From assembly GCA_963841045.1 (NCBI GenBank), contig CAWJBD010000013.1, positions 124,001 to 188,000 of the forward strand: a stretch of DNA of 64,000 bases, given 5' to 3'. The stretch comes from Aalborgiella sp963841045 (GTDB lineage Bacteria > Pseudomonadota > Gammaproteobacteria > Burkholderiales > Burkholderiaceae_C). The position numbers and the translations under genes were made by a program. Shown one piece after another: positions 38,232-47,217 of the stretch (positions are counted from its first letter, which is position 1; each line of letters starts with the position of its first letter). The notes beneath the pieces are model-generated. The model had not been told where the DNA came from, searched no databases, and saw nothing but the letters and a program-made list of their open reading frames with translations.

Positions 38232-38609
38232 CTATAAAGCAGGGCCGCGAATAAACAGATACGCCACCAACGCTGCGCCCAGCAATGTCACCATCAAGTT
38301 CACGAAAACGCCCATGTTGACGCGGTAGCCGTGTGGAATTTCTATGGGCTTGAGCGTGCGTAATACCGTGCGGTATTGCACTATGGCGGTTGCGGCTGAA
38401 AAAGCGCCCAACACGATGAATGCCAAACCCACCCAAAACGAAAACCCGCGTTGCAGCATTTCGCCTTTTTGTGGCATCAGCATGTGTACAAACAAGCCAA
38501 AGCGTTCGATCATGAAGCCAAACGCCATCAAGGTCAGGCTGGTGCGGTTCCAGGCCAGCAAGGTGCGCTCGGCGGCAAAGAAAACACGTGGATCGTTTAA
38601 GTCTGACAT
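38232..38609 (-). CDS. DUF202 family membrane protein (YidH-like)
   Basis: The 125-residue protein has three hydrophobic helices and starts with the DUF202 block RVFFAAERTLLAWNRTSLTLMA. It belongs to the YidH/DUF202 family, whose function is not known. It lies 38 bases behind the exbD gene on the same strand and could be transcribed with the TonB system, but a functional link is not shown. Confidence 0.85.
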   Translation of the reverse strand: MSDLNDPRVFFAAERTLLAWNRTSLTLMAFGFMIERFGLFVHMLMPQKGEMLQRGFSFWVGLAFIVLGAFSAATAIVQYRTVLRTLKPIEIPHGYRVNMGVFVNLMVTLLGAALVAYLFIRGPAL

Positions 38610-38646
38610 GATGGTTATGGGTAGTTTCTTGGTGTTGAATAAAAAC

Positions 38647-39114
38647 TCACTTGCCTACGATCGCCGTACCCGCAAACGTATCAATGGTAGGTATGCCAAT
38701 TTGTTTCAAATTCAGTCGCTGCGCAGCCGCCATGGCACTGATCACATCCTCATATTTGGCGCCTGGCTCAGGACGAAAATGGATTTCGGGCTGCTTGGCT
38801 TTCAAAGATTCTTTTTCAAGCCGTGATTCAAGCTCCAATTTGGTCACCACATCGTATTTGGCTTCAGCTTCACTGCCCCAGAGAATTTGACGTTTGGCAT
38901 TGATTTTGATGTCAATGACTTTTGGTAGTTCAGGTGGTTGCTCACTCGATTGTTTGGGCAACTCCACATTCACCGCATGCATGTTCAACGGTATGGTGAT
39001 GATCAGCATCACCAGCAAAACCAGCATCACGTCAATCAAGGGCGTGGTGTTCATCTCCATCATCGGTTCCAAGTCACCCGATGTGGAAGTGGTCGATCCT
39101 ATGTTGATAGCCAT
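38647..39114 (-). CDS. exbD: ExbD/TolR family biopolymer transport protein (second copy)
   Basis: ExbD works with ExbB to convert the proton gradient into TonB motion. The 155-residue protein has one N-terminal membrane helix (DVMLVLLVMLIITIP) with the essential aspartate in front, and a periplasmic domain. This copy has a longer periplasmic part (LEKESLKAKQPEIHFRPEPG) than its neighbour. It begins two bases after the first exbD gene. Confidence 0.92.
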   Translation of the reverse strand: MAINIGSTTSTSGDLEPMMEMNTTPLIDVMLVLLVMLIITIPLNMHAVNVELPKQSSEQPPELPKVIDIKINAKRQILWGSEAEAKYDVVTKLELESRLEKESLKAKQPEIHFRPEPGAKYEDVISAMAAAQRLNLKQIGIPTIDTFAGTAIVGK

Positions 39115-39116
39115 AT

Positions 39117-39551
39117 CTAATTACTCTTTTCAGGCTGGTGGGTGATGAAACCGATGTTCGTCACACCCGCAGATTTCAAGTCGTACACCAACTTGCCAAT
39201 GGCATCAAAGTTCACGCTGGCATCGCCTCGAATGTGCACCGCAGGCATGTCGGCATTTGGTTTTTTGACACTGGCAAGCCGCTTTTGAAAATCATCCGGG
39301 CTTGTGATGGCATCGTTCAGCCAGTAGCGTTGTGATTGGGCATCCAAAGAAATCACAATGGTTTCCACCGTCGCATCGCTTTTCACGTTGCTGGCTTTGG
39401 GCAACTTGAGTTGAACCGATGTTGTCACCGCCGGAATGGTGATGAGGAAAATAATCAACAGCACCAGCATCACGTCCACCAAAGGCGTGGTATTGATGTC
39501 GGCCATCAGCGCATCGTCGGCGCTGGTGCTTTTTTTATAGGTAATGGCCAT
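39117..39551 (-). CDS. exbD: ExbD/TolR family biopolymer transport protein (first copy)
   Basis: The 144-residue protein has the ExbD helix TPLVDVMLVLLIIFLITIP with the key aspartate at about residue 27 and a periplasmic domain ending VTNIGFITHQPEKSN. It overlaps the exbB stop by 17 bases. Two consecutive exbD genes suggest either a hetero-oligomeric ExbB-ExbD complex or two complexes with one ExbB. Confidence 0.93.
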   Translation of the reverse strand: MAITYKKSTSADDALMADINTTPLVDVMLVLLIIFLITIPAVTTSVQLKLPKASNVKSDATVETIVISLDAQSQRYWLNDAITSPDDFQKRLASVKKPNADMPAVHIRGDASVNFDAIGKLVYDLKSAGVTNIGFITHQPEKSN

Positions 39552-40455
39552 CTTCGTCTTTGATTTCAGCAGTCGGGGTGGTCACGCCTTTGGCAGTAGC
39601 TTTTACATTAGGCTTAACGTTACCGTTGTTTGTTTTTGTTTTTTCCGCCAAACGTAAAAGCGTGGTGTGCAGATTGGAGCCAAAATTTCGCACGCCGTCC
39701 ATATTGGTTTTGTTACGGCGCACCAACCAGTTGTAGCCCAGCACCGCTGGCACCGCCACGGCCAAACCAATGGCCGTCATGATCAGTGCTTCGCCCACAG
39801 GCCCCGCCACTTTGTCGATAGACGCTTGGCCCGACGCGCCAATTTTCACCAGCGCGTTATAAATGCCCCACACCGTGCCAAACAAACCCACAAAAGGCGC
39901 GGTAGAGCCGACTGTGGCCAGCACAGCCAAGCCGTTTTGCGATTGGCTTTGCACCGCGCCCACCGTGCGTTCAATGCTTTGCGCCGCCCAGGTGTTCAGG
40001 TCGACTTGACTGGCCACCGCAGGGTGCATGCGGACATCTTCCAATACGCCATTCATCATCACGTGGTAAGGGCTGTCTGGACTCAGAGCATCTGCGCCTT
40101 CGCGCAAATTTTTGGCATTGGCCAAGGTTTGTTCGGCTACACGTGTTTGTGTCTTCATGCGGTTTTGTGCGACCAACTTGCTGATCAACACATACCAACT
40201 GGCCAATGACATGACGAGTAGCAGCAAAAGTGTGGTTTTAGCCACCCAATCACCTTGCGCCCACAAAGCGGCCAAACCGTAGGGGTTTTCTGCTAAAGCA
40301 TCAACCGCGGGCGTTGTGACTGCTACTGTGTTCGTCAATGTTGTGCTGGTCGTCAGAGTTTGCGTTTGCGCCATCACGCTTGTGCTGCCTAAACTAAGCC
40401 AGAACGTGATGGAAGCGCAAAGCACTTGTCTCAAAAGCGTTGGGGTTTGTTTCAT
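39535..40455 (-). CDS. exbB: ExbB/TolQ family proton channel protein
   Basis: ExbB is the inner-membrane proton-channel partner of ExbD and TonB. I start at the ATG at 40455, behind GAAGGAAAG, giving 306 residues. Residues 1-29 look like a signal peptide (ending SVMAQ), followed by a periplasmic stretch and then the MotA/TolQ/ExbB domain with helices near LLLLLVMSLASWYVL, TVGSTAPFVGLFGTVWGIYN and TAIGLAVAVPAVLGYNWLV. The long N-terminal extension marks the Pseudomonas/Burkholderia type ExbB. Confidence 0.93.
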   Translation of the reverse strand: MKQTPTLLRQVLCASITFWLSLGSTSVMAQTQTLTTSTTLTNTVAVTTPAVDALAENPYGLAALWAQGDWVAKTTLLLLLVMSLASWYVLISKLVAQNRMKTQTRVAEQTLANAKNLREGADALSPDSPYHVMMNGVLEDVRMHPAVASQVDLNTWAAQSIERTVGAVQSQSQNGLAVLATVGSTAPFVGLFGTVWGIYNALVKIGASGQASIDKVAGPVGEALIMTAIGLAVAVPAVLGYNWLVRRNKTNMDGVRNFGSNLHTTLLRLAEKTKTNNGNVKPNVKATAKGVTTPTAEIKDEDGHYL

Positions 40456-40507
40456 CTTGCTTTCCTTCGTTGAAATGGTGGTGTTCAATGGTGTCAGGGT
40501 GTTTTGT

Positions 40508-41507
40508 CTATTTCGGGCAGTCGCCATTCAAAGCACGGTTTATCAGCGCCGGTGCTGCCAGTAATCCGCCCAATGCCATGGCGCCGTCGCCCGCTTTGGC
40601 TGGTGTTCGCAAACAATCGGGTTTGCCTGCATTTTGCAACGGAAGACTGGAACTTATCGGGCGGGGCATTTGGATTCAATTGCGCATTCGATTTTTTAAC
40701 CAATTCGTCTTTGCAAAAACCACCCCGGCAACCCGAACTTTGGTAGCCTGAACCACGGTTGCCTGCGCCTGGCAGTCCGCCACCTGGGCTGGCCAACTGA
40801 CTTCCTAATGATGGCGCACCACTGGCAGCACTGCCCGTGCCGGCAGGTGCAGAGCTGACCGAGATGGCTTTGCTGGGTCCTGCTGATGAAGCACTGGTGG
40901 CCGGTGCCGCTGCTGTGGAACTGGGTACAGGCGCAGGAGCTGGTGATGCAACCGCAGCCGCTGGAGCAGGTGCGGGCGCAGCAGCGACTGCGGGTGCTGG
41001 CGCTGGTGCAGGCGTGGGTACGGGGGCGGGGGCGGGAGCAGCCACCTCAACTTTTGGCTCTTCGCGCACAGGCTCTTTCACGGGTTCTTTCACAACTTCT
41101 TTTACAACCTCTTTGGGTGTTTCTTTCGGCACCTCTTTGATCACCGGCTTGGGCGGTTCAATCACCGGCACAGGCGGTGGTTTGATTTCCACTTTCTCTG
41201 GCGGTGGTGTCGTGATGGTTTGCTTCACCACCGGTGGTGTTACTGGCAACTTCACCGGCTTGGGTGGCTGCACCACAGGTGGTGGTGGCAAGGTGATCGC
41301 AGGTATGGGTGGTGGCGGTGGTGGTGGCAATGTGATCGGCAATACCAATTGCACCACCACTTCACGCACTTCTTGCACCTTGCGTTGCACAGGCGAGAGC
41401 TGCAACAGCCCCCACAACAAACCCAGATGCAACAAACCTACCGCTAACAGCGCAGGTTTGGACAAACCCGGTGTAGGCAGTTGGCGCGAGGTGGTTTGAA
41501 ATTGCAT
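40508..41507 (-). CDS. TonB-like protein with unusual C-terminus, one frameshift
   Basis: The protein has a TonB-type N-terminal membrane anchor (LLAVGLLHLGLLWGLLQL, about residues 20-37) and a very long Pro/Ala-rich and Lys-Glu-rich periplasmic spacer (about residues 60-210). It should end with the TonB beta-rich domain, but none is visible. The end instead has several cysteines. One extra base near 40621-40630 puts the end out of frame; removing it gives a tail with KPDCLRTPAKAGDG and INRALNGDCPK, ending at 40508, total about 332 residues. It is first in the exbB-exbD-exbD group. Confidence 0.72.
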
Positions 41508-41706
41508 CAGGGAAGAATGGTCACACTAATTGATGACACCTAGTTTAACGTTTTAATGTAAACGCCATCTTTATTTGATTTACAGCATGCAAGTGGCAAA
41601 TAGTCGATAAATGTGTGGGTATTTGGATGGGTTGGCGTTTTATCCTACACACAAGCCGGCACAAAAGTTTTAGACTGACTGTTTTAATGCCTAGGGCGTT
41701 ATCACC

Positions 41707-42716
41707 ATGAAATACAAAGACTATTACTCTGTGCTGGGTGTGCCGCGCGATGCTGATTTGGATCAGATCAAAAAGGCATACCGCAAGTTGGCACGCCAGT
41801 TTCACCCCGATGTGTCCAAAGAACCGAATGCCGAGGCGCAGTTCAAAGAAGCGGGTGAGGCCTATGCCACATTGAAAGATGCTGATAAGCGGGCTGCTTA
41901 TGACCAGCTTGGCAAACGCGCCGAAGGGCAAGAGTTTTCACCACCACCGCAGTGGCGGCAAGAGTTTGGTAGTGGCAATGCTTCAGGTGCGGCATCATTT
42001 GATGACATTGACTTGGCAGATTTGTTCGCAGCGATGGGGCGTGCACGGTCCGGTCATGCGGGTGGACAAGGCGCACATTTTGCCGACGAACGTGCACAGA
42101 TGCCGATGCATGGGCGAGATTATGAAAACACCATCAGCATCAGCCTAGAAGACGCGCACCATGGCAGAACTTTGAATTTGCAATTGGCAGACGGCAACAA
42201 CACACGCAGCCTAGAGGTCACCATTCCACCCGGTGTGCGCGAAGGCCAAAAACTGCGGCTGCGTGGCAAGGGTGGCAAAGGGCATAACGGTGGCGCAGAT
42301 GGCGACATTTACCTGCACATTGTGCTGTTGCCGCATGCGGTGTTCCGCACCGACGGGTATGACTTGTACTTTGACTGGTGTTGACACCCTGGGAAGCGGC
42401 CTTGGGTGCAGAGGTGCAGGTGCCAACGCCGGATGAACCTGTGTTGTTGACCGTGCCTGCTGGCACGCGTGCGGGTCGCAAATTGCGCCTGCGTGGGCGC
42501 GGCTTGACCAACGCCAGCAAAGGCGCAGATGGTGTGAAAGGACGTGGCGACTTGTACGCCTTGGTTCGCATTGACATCCCCGCCACCTTGAGCGAGCGTG
42601 AGCGCGAGCTGTACCAAGAGCTGGCCAAGCTGTCCACCTTTAACCCGCGTGCACATGTCGCAACGAATACACACACACCGAAACAGGAGAAAGCACATGG
42701 CAACACAACAACTTGA
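41707..42716 (+). CDS. cbpA: curved DNA-binding protein CbpA (DnaJ-like co-chaperone), one frameshift
   Basis: CbpA is a DnaJ homologue lacking the zinc domain; it stimulates DnaK. The N-terminal J domain (residues 1-70) has the HPD motif (FHPDVSKE); the C-terminal peptide-binding domains follow (LEVTIPPGVREGQKLRLRGK). The frame breaks near 42371-42376: one missing base truncates the frame after YDLYFD and the rest (LTPWEAALGAEVQVPTPDE) is in another frame. The repaired length is about 336 residues. Its end overlaps cbpM by 20 bases. Sequence error is a likely cause. Confidence 0.9.
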
Positions 42717-43056
42717 ATGGATGTGGCTGGACGCCACTGAAACGGTGACGCTATCCGAGTTGGCGCGCTGCTGCGGCATGAGCACCTTGGAGTTAGATGA
42801 ACTGGTGGACTACAAGGCATTGCCGCCGTTGGCACCTGAGCCAACACAATCGCCGCTGATGTTTGAACGCGTGTTCAGCGCCGAATGGGTGACGCCGCTT
42901 CGCAAAGTAGGACAGTTGCGGCAAACCTATGATTTGGACTTGTTCACCGTGGCGATGTTGCTAAACCATATGAGTCGCATAGAAGAGCTGGAACAACAAG
43001 TGCGCACGCTTGAAGCGCAGTTGGCGCATCTACCCAAGCATGGGGCTACAGATTAA
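42697..43056 (+). CDS. cbpM: chaperone modulator CbpM
   Basis: CbpM binds the J domain of CbpA and restrains it. The start is the ATG at 42697, behind CAGGAGAAA, giving 119 residues beginning MATQQLEWMWLDATETVTLS. The first 60 residues look like a MerR-type winged helix; the end is a short coiled coil (RIEELEQQVRTLEAQLAHL). Position directly behind cbpA supports the call. A longer frame beginning at 42598 lies inside cbpA and is rejected. Confidence 0.85.
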   Translation: MATQQLEWMWLDATETVTLSELARCCGMSTLELDELVDYKALPPLAPEPTQSPLMFERVFSAEWVTPLRKVGQLRQTYDLDLFTVAMLLNHMSRIEELEQQVRTLEAQLAHLPKHGATD

Positions 43057-43101
43057 ATATGCAACGCGTTTGCTGCTCGCCTTGCGTCAGAGTTAGGCAT
43101 A

Positions 43102-43156
43102 TTTTTAGCCTCTAGACAGCGTATTAATTGCCTACGTTGCTATTATTTATATAGCA
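43102..43156 (-). repeat. dispersed 55-bp two-hairpin repeat, copy 5 (overlaps MFS gene end)
   Basis: This minus-oriented copy runs into the end of the MFS gene: its first stem encodes the last residues LLYK and its loop holds the TAA stop. The core is AGGCAATTAATACGCTGTC, with TAGAGGCTAAAAA after it. Confidence 0.85.
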
Positions 43157-44474
43157 ATGTTTTTTGCTGCCATGCCAACAGTGCGCCCACCCACAGCGTG
43201 ATGGCGGACAGCAGCAGGCCTTGGGTCAGGCCACCTGCGCTGTCAGCGATGTAGCCAACCAAGGTGGGGCCCACGATTTGACCGATGGCGAAAGCAATGG
43301 TGAATGCGCTGATGCCAATGGGCCAATGGCTGGCTGGCCAGTTGTGGCGCACCAGTGCCGTGGTACTGGCCACGATGGATAAAAACACCGCACCAAACAA
43401 CACGCCAGAGACGATGAGCGCCGGCTGCCACGGTGTGATGGCGGGGATGATGATGGCGCAACCCAACAGAAAATCGAGCAGCGCCAGCGCTTGCCCACCT
43501 TTGTAGCGGTCCAGCAATTTGGCCCAAAGCCGCGACGACGCCATCACCGCCACACCCAGCAAAGTGTAGAACACAGTGACCATGCTGGTGCTGGCGGCTT
43601 GCTCGCGCAAGAGCGCGATAATGAAGGTCATGTAGCCAATATAGCCCGCACCAAAGCAAGCGTAGCCCAAAAGCGCAAAGCTGAAATCACGGCGACGGTA
43701 TGTGATGGGTGAGTTTGAAACGACAGGGCTGGATAAATCTTGTTCAGCCCGTTCGCCCTGAGCTTGTCGAAGGGCTGATTCTTGTGTTGCCTTGACTTCG
43801 ACAGGCTCAGTCCGAACGAAAGACTGCAAAACCAATGCACCAATATCTTCGCTTCTTAGATGCATCAACCAAGCCGCCACGGCGCACAGCACCGCCAGCG
43901 CCCACCACGCCCATGCCCAAGCGTGTGTTTGCTTAGGAAAATACGCCGCCAAACCATGCGCCACAGCAGGCACCAACAGTGACGACAGTGCAATGCCCAA
44001 ACCCACACCGCCATAATAAATACCCAACAACAAACCGCTGTGCGTGGGCTGGCGCGCACCCAATTGTGCAGCCAGCAATCCGCCCGCCACAAACATCCAC
44101 GCACTGACCACACCGGCCAACAAGCGCTGCAGCAACAAAGGTGCACTGCTGGTGAAGAACCCTGTGGCCAACATCAAAGCAAAAGCCCACACAGCACCCA
44201 CCAAAAGCACGCGCGCTGCACCATAACGTTTGAACAATGGTGGAAAAGTCATCGCGCCCAGCAAATAGCCGACCGCATTGCTGGTGTTCATACCGCCGGC
44301 CAAGGTGTACGACCAAGCCAAGTCAGCACGCATGGGTGGCAACAAGAGCGCATAAGAAAAGCGTGTGACGCCCAGAGACACCGCCGCACCCAATGCCAAC
44401 ACCAGCGCCAGCTGAATACTGTGGCGCAATGATTGCTGTGCGTGGGCAGCGTTGTTGTTGTGGTCAGTGTGCAT
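43143..44474 (-). CDS. YbfB/YjiJ family MFS transporter
   Basis: The 443-residue protein has twelve likely membrane helices and the features of the YbfB/YjiJ major facilitator group (start SLGVTRFSYALLLPPMRADL, then MNTSNAVGYLLGA). Substrate is unknown. The loop between the two halves, about residues 219-241, is encoded by an in-frame palindromic repeat and reads FVRTEPVEVKATQESALRQA. Its C-terminal residues and stop codon come from a copy of the dispersed repeat. It follows recN on the same strand. Confidence 0.85.
   Translation of the reverse strand: MHTDHNNNAAHAQQSLRHSIQLALVLALGAAVSLGVTRFSYALLLPPMRADLAWSYTLAGGMNTSNAVGYLLGAMTFPPLFKRYGAARVLLVGAVWAFALMLATGFFTSSAPLLLQRLLAGVVSAWMFVAGGLLAAQLGARQPTHSGLLLGIYYGGVGLGIALSSLLVPAVAHGLAAYFPKQTHAWAWAWWALAVLCAVAAWLMHLRSEDIGALVLQSFVRTEPVEVKATQESALRQAQGERAEQDLSSPVVSNSPITYRRRDFSFALLGYACFGAGYIGYMTFIIALLREQAASTSMVTVFYTLLGVAVMASSRLWAKLLDRYKGGQALALLDFLLGCAIIIPAITPWQPALIVSGVLFGAVFLSIVASTTALVRHNWPASHWPIGISAFTIAFAIGQIVGPTLVGYIADSAGGLTQGLLLSAITLWVGALLAWQQKTLLYK
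43751..43818. repeat. in-frame palindromic repeat within the MFS gene
   Basis: Two inverted arms, GTTCGCCCTGAGCTTGTCGA and a near-complement beginning CTTCGACAGGCTCAG, enclose about 20 bases. This is the widespread REP-like sequence with the TTCGACAGGCTCAG motif. It lies in frame in the central loop of the transporter, adding about 22 residues. Confidence 0.8.
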
Positions 44475-44484
44475 TTATATGATC

Positions 44485-44539
44485 AAATTGGCATCTAGCC
44501 GGCGTATTTATTGCCTAGTTTGCTATTATTTATATAGCG
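44485..44539 (-). repeat. dispersed 55-bp two-hairpin repeat, copy 6 (overlaps recN end)
   Basis: This copy starts inside the last codons of recN: GCTATATAA supplies the final two residues and the stop codon. The core AGGCAATAAATACGCCGGC and TAGATGCC follow. Its far end reaches the MFS start region. Confidence 0.87.
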
Positions 44540-46239
44540 TTAATCATTTCTAAGGCATGCGCGCGCGTGGTGTCGGTGACGCTGGCACCGCCCAACATGC
44601 GTGCCACTTCGGCCACGCGTGCGTCCCCCACAACGGGTGTCACGGTGCTGCTGGTACTGCCCACATTGTTAGTGTTTGTGCTGTGTTTCGCCACCACCCA
44701 ATGTTGGTTGGCGCAGGCTGCCACTTGCGGCAAGTGGGTGACGGCCAGCACTTGGCGGTCGTGCCCCAATTGCTTCATCAGCTTGCCCACTGTTTGCGCC
44801 ACGGCACCGCCCACACCTGAATCCACCTCGTCAAATATCAAAGTTTGTGCGCTGCCCAGTTGGCTGGTTACCACCGATATCGCCAATGCAATGCGCGACA
44901 ACTCGCCGCCCGATGCCACTTTGCCCACCGGGCGCGGTGTGCTGCCAGCGTGCCCTGCAACCAAAAACGCCACCTCTTCCAAACCCGCTTGCGCAGGTGA
45001 ACTGAGTGTCGTTAAGGCCACATCAAACACACCGCCTTGCATGCCCAAACCTTGCATGGCTTGTGTGATGCTGCTGGCCAATTTGGGTGCTGCGGCTTTG
45101 CGTTTTTTAGAAATGGCGAAGGCTTCAAGTTGATATGTTTTGGCAGCGGCTTGTTCGGCTGTTTGCAATGCGGCCAAATCACTTGCGGCATCGAGTTGCG
45201 TCAATTCGGCTTGCCACGATGTGTACAAGGCGTGCAACTCTTCCGGTTTGCGCTTGTAGCGGCGCGACAGGGACAACCACTGCGACATGCGTTCATCCAA
45301 TTGCGCCAAGCGTGCAGGGTCGATTTCAGTATGGCGCAAGTACGCATTCAAACTGTGTGCCGCATCTTCCAGTTGCGCCACGCTGGATGACAAGACATCG
45401 CACAGCGCAGCAAATTCAGGTTCAATGTGCGCTTTGCTTTGCAGCGCATCGTTGGCCTTCACCAAACTGCTGATGACGTCCGCATTGCCATGGCGTCCAC
45501 CACTTTCTGCTGATTCGTTTTGCAGGGCTGCCAATGCCGTTTGCGCGGCCTCTATCAATGACTGCGCATTGGCATGCTTGCTGTGCTGGGCGTTGAGTTC
45601 ATCCCACTCATCAGCGGCTGGTGCCAATTTGGCCACTTCGCCAATTTGCCATTGCAGGCGTTCGCGTTCGGTCAGCAATTTGTCTTGCGATTGTTGTGCC
45701 GCTTCCAAGGCTTTAACGCATTGACGCCATGACGTCCACGCCGAACGCAAGGCGGTGGTGTCACAACCGGCATACGCATCCAATAGATCTCGTACGGCAT
45801 CTGGGCGACTCAAGGTCGCCCAAGCGTGTTGGCCGTGGATGTCCACCAAAGCTTCACCCAACTCTTTGAGCTGCGTGGCGGTGGCAGGGCTGCCGTTGAC
45901 CCACGCGCGGCTTTTGCCTTGCAGGTCCACCGTGCGGCGCAACAGCAGTGTGTCTAAGTGGTCGAATCCTGCTTCGTCTAGCCATGCTGCCAACCAAACA
46001 GCAAGTGTTTTATTTTGCGCAGGTGCTACCTCAAACTCTGCTGTCACTTCCAAACGGTTTGCGCCTTCGCGCACCAAGCCGGCGTCGGCGCGCGCGCCCA
46101 ACACCAGTTGCACGGCATCAATCAAAATCGATTTGCCAGCGCCCGTTTCACCCGTTAACACGGTGAAGCCGCTGGCCAAACCCAAATCCAATTCGCGCAC
46201 GATGACAAAATCGCGCAGCGCCAAACTCTTTAAGGCCAT
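44530..46239 (-). CDS. recN: DNA repair protein RecN
   Basis: RecN is an SMC-like ATPase that acts at double-strand breaks. The protein starts at the ATG at 46239 (MALKSLALRDFVIV), giving 569 residues; a longer frame adds eight unlikely residues. It has the Walker A motif TGETGAGKS near residue 30, a coiled-coil middle and the Walker B region DEVDSGVGG in the C-terminal ATPase half. Its last residues (EMINAI) are encoded by the dispersed repeat, not by a normal RecN end. It lies two bases behind nadK. Confidence 0.96.
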   Translation of the reverse strand: MALKSLALRDFVIVRELDLGLASGFTVLTGETGAGKSILIDAVQLVLGARADAGLVREGANRLEVTAEFEVAPAQNKTLAVWLAAWLDEAGFDHLDTLLLRRTVDLQGKSRAWVNGSPATATQLKELGEALVDIHGQHAWATLSRPDAVRDLLDAYAGCDTTALRSAWTSWRQCVKALEAAQQSQDKLLTERERLQWQIGEVAKLAPAADEWDELNAQHSKHANAQSLIEAAQTALAALQNESAESGGRHGNADVISSLVKANDALQSKAHIEPEFAALCDVLSSSVAQLEDAAHSLNAYLRHTEIDPARLAQLDERMSQWLSLSRRYKRKPEELHALYTSWQAELTQLDAASDLAALQTAEQAAAKTYQLEAFAISKKRKAAAPKLASSITQAMQGLGMQGGVFDVALTTLSSPAQAGLEEVAFLVAGHAGSTPRPVGKVASGGELSRIALAISVVTSQLGSAQTLIFDEVDSGVGGAVAQTVGKLMKQLGHDRQVLAVTHLPQVAACANQHWVVAKHSTNTNNVGSTSSTVTPVVGDARVAEVARMLGGASVTDTTRAHALEMINAI

Positions 46240-46241
46240 GC

Positions 46242-47174
46242 CTAGGAGCCCCCCTCGTTCCAATGCAGTTTTTTGCGCAACGTATCAAAATAGCTCCAAC
46301 CCTTGGGGTGCAAAAAGCACACGCTGTGCTCTGAACGTGTCATCACAATGCGGTCGCCAATGTTGAGTTCTGCCAAAGACTGCATGTCAAAGTTGGCACT
46401 GGCATCTTTACCCGCTACGATTTCAATCGCTACTTCTTCCGCATCTGACAACACGATGGGGCGATTCGACAAGGTATGCGGCGCAATCGGCACCAGCACC
46501 CAACCACCAATCGTCGGATGCAGCAAAGGTCCGCCCGCTGACAAGGCATAGGCTGAGCAACCGGTAGGCGTTGACAGTATCAAACCATCCGCCCGTTGGT
46601 TGGCCACAAAATGTCCGCCCACTTCCACGCGCATTTCCACCATGCCCGAATGCGAGCCACGGTTGATGACCACATCGTTCATCGCCATGGCTTCAAAGAT
46701 GCACTTTCCATCGCGCATCACTTTGCCGGCAATCAAACTGCGTTTGTCCGCATCATATTCACCAGCCAACATGGGGCCGAGCACACTGGCGTATTGGTCG
46801 AGTGCGATGTCGGTGATGAAACCCAATCGCCCTTGGTTGATGCCAATCAGTGGCACACCAAAAGGCGCAAGCTGCCGGCCTATGCCCAACATGGAACCAT
46901 CACCCCCCACCACCAAACCCAGCTGACACTGCGCACCTATTTCCGTCAAATTCAGAGTAGGCAAGTTGTTCAGGCCCATTTGCTCAGCGGTGCTTTTTTC
47001 AAGCACCACCTCGCAACCTGATTTTTGCAAAAACAGCGCAATGTCTTGCAACACCGCTACACTTTGCGCGGAAGCGGTGCTGTGCAATTTGCCGATCAAA
47101 GCCACTTTGCCAAAACGTGTGTTTTTAGGTAATGTCATTGCTGCCTTATTTTTATTGGTAGGTGCTTGTGCCAT
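46242..47174 (-). CDS. nadK: NAD kinase
   Basis: NadK phosphorylates NAD to NADP. The protein (310 residues from the ATG at 47174; an ATG 12 codons later is a possible alternative) has the conserved GGDGSMLGIGR block, NQGRLGFITD, and the NAD-binding TPTGCSAYALSAGGP. It precedes recN with a two-base gap, a pairing seen in many betaproteobacteria. It is divergent from hrcA. Confidence 0.95.
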   Translation of the reverse strand: MAQAPTNKNKAAMTLPKNTRFGKVALIGKLHSTASAQSVAVLQDIALFLQKSGCEVVLEKSTAEQMGLNNLPTLNLTEIGAQCQLGLVVGGDGSMLGIGRQLAPFGVPLIGINQGRLGFITDIALDQYASVLGPMLAGEYDADKRSLIAGKVMRDGKCIFEAMAMNDVVINRGSHSGMVEMRVEVGGHFVANQRADGLILSTPTGCSAYALSAGGPLLHPTIGGWVLVPIAPHTLSNRPIVLSDAEEVAIEIVAGKDASANFDMQSLAELNIGDRIVMTRSEHSVCFLHPKGWSYFDTLRKKLHWNEGGS

Positions 47175-47217
47175 ATTTATTGCCTCAGGCTAAATTACAA
47201 CATTAAAATGCCCGAAT

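Noticed and set aside
40837..41499. A 220-residue Gly/Thr/Ala-rich open frame on the plus strand
   Set aside because: It is antisense to the proline-rich spacer of the TonB-like gene, whose codon bias creates an open frame with low complexity.
41640..41706. A further copy of the dispersed repeat before cbpA
   Set aside because: Only short pieces (AAGCCGGC and TGCCTAGGG) match, and the spacing and hairpin are missing.
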